Positions 62,579 through 64,000 of a stretch of DNA of 64,000 nt are shown one piece after another. A program made the position numbers and the translations under genes. Origin of the DNA: Pelagimonas phthalicica (GTDB lineage: Bacteria; Pseudomonadota; Alphaproteobacteria; Rhodobacterales; Rhodobacteraceae); contig NZ_SOAP01000001.1 in NCBI RefSeq assembly GCF_004364805.1, forward strand, positions 434,001-498,000, read 5' to 3'. Numbering within the stretch: position 1 is the stretch's first letter; each line of letters begins with the position of its first letter. The notes beneath the pieces were generated by a model that was not told the DNA's origin, made no database searches, and was given only the letters and a program-made list of their open reading frames with translations.

Positions 62579-64000
62579 ATGTCTGATAACACCCCCGATA
62601 TCATCTACACCATCGTAGACGAAGCGCCCGAGCTGGCCTCGGCCTCTTTCCTGCCCATCATTCAAAGCTTTGCCTCTGCGGCGGGCGTGTCGGTCGGCAC
62701 CAAGGACATCTCCTTGGCCGCTCGAATCATCTCGGCCTTCCCCGAAGCCCTGAGCGAAGATCAGCGTCAGTCCGACGATCTGGCCGAGCTGGGCCGCCTG
62801 GTGAAAACACCAGAGGCCAACGTGATCAAGCTGCCCAACATCTCGGCCTCCGTGCCCCAGCTGGTCGCCGCCATCGAAGAGCTGCAAAGCCAGGGCTATG
62901 CCCTGCCCGACTATCCCGAAGAGCCCAGCACAGATGAAGAAAAAGCCGTGCGCGCCAAGTATGACGCGATCAAAGGCTCGGCTGTGAACCCGGTTCTGCG
63001 CGAAGGCAACTCAGACCGCCGCTCGGCCAAAGCCGTGAAAAACTACGCCCAGAACAACCCGCATTCGATGGGTGAATGGGTGTCGGACAGCAAGACCAAA
63101 GTGTCCTCCATGTCCGGCAACGACTTTTACGCCAACGAAGTTTCCGCCACCATCACCGAGGCGCAAGCCGGTGACGCGAAAATCGAATTTGTGGCCAAGG
63201 ATGGCGCTGTCACCGTGTTGAAAGACGGCTGGCCGCTTGAGGCAGGCACCGTGGCTGACGCCACCTTCATGTCCGCCAAAGCGCTGGGTGAATTCCTTGC
63301 GGCGGCGATCGAAGACACCAAAGCCGACGGCACCATGTTCTCGCTTCATATGAAAGCCACCATGATGAAGGTCTCTGACCCGATCATCTTTGGCCATTGT
63401 GTCCGCGCCTGGCTCGCCCCTGTCTTTGAAAAGTTCGGTGCAGAGCTGGACGCATTGGGTGTGAACCCGAATTCCGGTCTGGGTGACCTGCTGGAACGCG
63501 TCAAAGACAATGCCGATATCATGGCGGCGATTGAAGCCGTGAATGCTGACCGCCCCTCCATGTATATGGTCGACAGCGACAAGGGCATCACCGGTCTGCA
63601 CGTGCCGTCCGACGTGATCATCGACGCCTCCATGCCTGCCGTGATCCGCGCTGGCGGCAAAGGCTGGGACGAAACCGGTGCCAAGGGCGACACCAACTGC
63701 GTGATCCCGGATCGCTGCTATGCCGGCGTCTATGACGAGACCATCAACTTCTTCAAAGCCAATGGCGCGCTGGATGTGACCAAGGCCGGTTCGGTGGCAA
63801 ACGTAGGTCTGATGGCCCAAAAGGCCGAGGAATATGGCTCGCACCCGACCACATTCGAAGCCCCTGCCGACGGCACCATCCGCGTGGTTCTGGCCAATGG
63901 CGAAACCCTGCACAGCCACGAGGTTGGCGCGGGCGACATCTGGCGCTCTTGCACCGTCAAGAAAGCTCCGATTGAGAACTGGATCCAACTGGCGATGGAC
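62579..64000 (+). CDS. icd: Monomeric NADP-dependent isocitrate dehydrogenase (partial, C-terminus beyond window)
   Basis: The first 474 residues of a monomeric-type IDH (family length about 740). It begins [20 protein letters not shown] and contains [20 protein letters not shown], the substrate-site segment [20 protein letters not shown] (residues 139-158), [14 protein letters not shown] and [20 protein letters not shown]. It oxidises isocitrate to 2-oxoglutarate with NADP. The gene runs off the right edge. Confidence 0.95.
   Translation, partial: MSDNTPDIIYTIVDEAPELASASFLPIIQSFASAAGVSVGTKDISLAARIISAFPEALSEDQRQSDDLAELGRLVKTPEANVIKLPNISASVPQLVAAIEELQSQGYALPDYPEEPSTDEEKAVRAKYDAIKGSAVNPVLREGNSDRRSAKAVKNYAQNNPHSMGEWVSDSKTKVSSMSGNDFYANEVSATITEAQAGDAKIEFVAKDGAVTVLKDGWPLEAGTVADATFMSAKALGEFLAAAIEDTKADGTMFSLHMKATMMKVSDPIIFGHCVRAWLAPVFEKFGAELDALGVNPNSGLGDLLERVKDNADIMAAIEAVNADRPSMYMVDSDKGITGLHVPSDVIIDASMPAVIRAGGKGWDETGAKGDTNCVIPDRCYAGVYDETINFFKANGALDVTKAGSVANVGLMAQKAEEYGSHPTTFEAPADGTIRVVLANGETLHSHEVGAGDIWRSCTVKKAPIENWIQLAMD

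Overview
The window reads as a chromosomal segment of an alphaproteobacterium of the Rhodobacteraceae, most likely the marine roseobacter group. The evidence is the mix of C-P lyase, Frc-type sugar uptake, TRAP and Liv transporters, a monomeric isocitrate dehydrogenase, a propionyl-CoA synthetase behind TTTGCAAA boxes, GC-rich codon use, and many short palindromic intergenic elements. No rRNA, tRNA, prophage, plasmid functions or CRISPR array were seen. The genus cannot be fixed from the sequence alone.

Layout. (1) 1-5111: phosphonate C-P lyase genes phnGHI-(HAD hydrolase)-phnJK on the minus strand, cut off by the left edge inside phnK, with the regulator phnF divergent. A small glycine-rich membrane protein gene sits on the opposite strand inside this block. 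(2) 5366-10628: phosphonate uptake operon phnC-phnD-phnE1-phnE2 followed by an SDR and a hexapeptide transferase. (3) 10700-11960: gene remnants and a TPR protein. (4) 11968-17067: a ROK repressor divergent from frcB-frcC-frcA-frcK for sugar uptake. (5) 17068-17979: a cluster of miniature elements and palindromes. (6) 17980-26706: a catabolic locus with an iron alcohol dehydrogenase, aldehyde dehydrogenase, glutamine-synthetase-like ligase, TRAP transporter, N-formylglutamate-amidohydrolase-like hydrolase and a divergent RpiR regulator. Together these suggest gamma-glutamylation-dependent breakdown of an amino alcohol or amine. (7) 27014-32530: a stand-alone RAM-domain protein, a five-gene Liv-type ABC transporter and a MarR regulator. 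(8) 32966-44019: a full chemotaxis locus (STAS-cheY-cheA-cheW-mcp-cheW-cheR-cheB), divergent from an unusual soluble MCP-like protein, a BLUF blue-light sensor and a PAS-MCP with FixL-like haem-ligand residues. (9) 44155-47511: thiD, an M48-like protein without its zinc motif, and a SPOR protein. (10) 47579-52107: the pyrimidine and nucleoside salvage operon cdd-deoA-deoB-add-upp. (11) 52288-64000: malic enzyme, propionyl-CoA synthetase, NAD kinase, glyA, a LuxR-type regulator coupled to a small ORF, a DUF1963 protein, and a monomeric NADP isocitrate dehydrogenase cut by the right edge.

Four families of dispersed intergenic repeats run through the window: a 97-bp palindromic element (3 copies, one of them nested in another repeat), a MITE-like element with 31-bp terminal inverted repeats and a likely TA duplication (2 copies), a terminator-like GGGGCGCTGCCCC repeat (5 copies), and a 29-bp tandem hairpin array in the frc operon. 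The most interesting leads are the putative gamma-glutamyl catabolic locus, the combined blue-light and oxygen-sensing chemotaxis region, and the nested small mobile elements.
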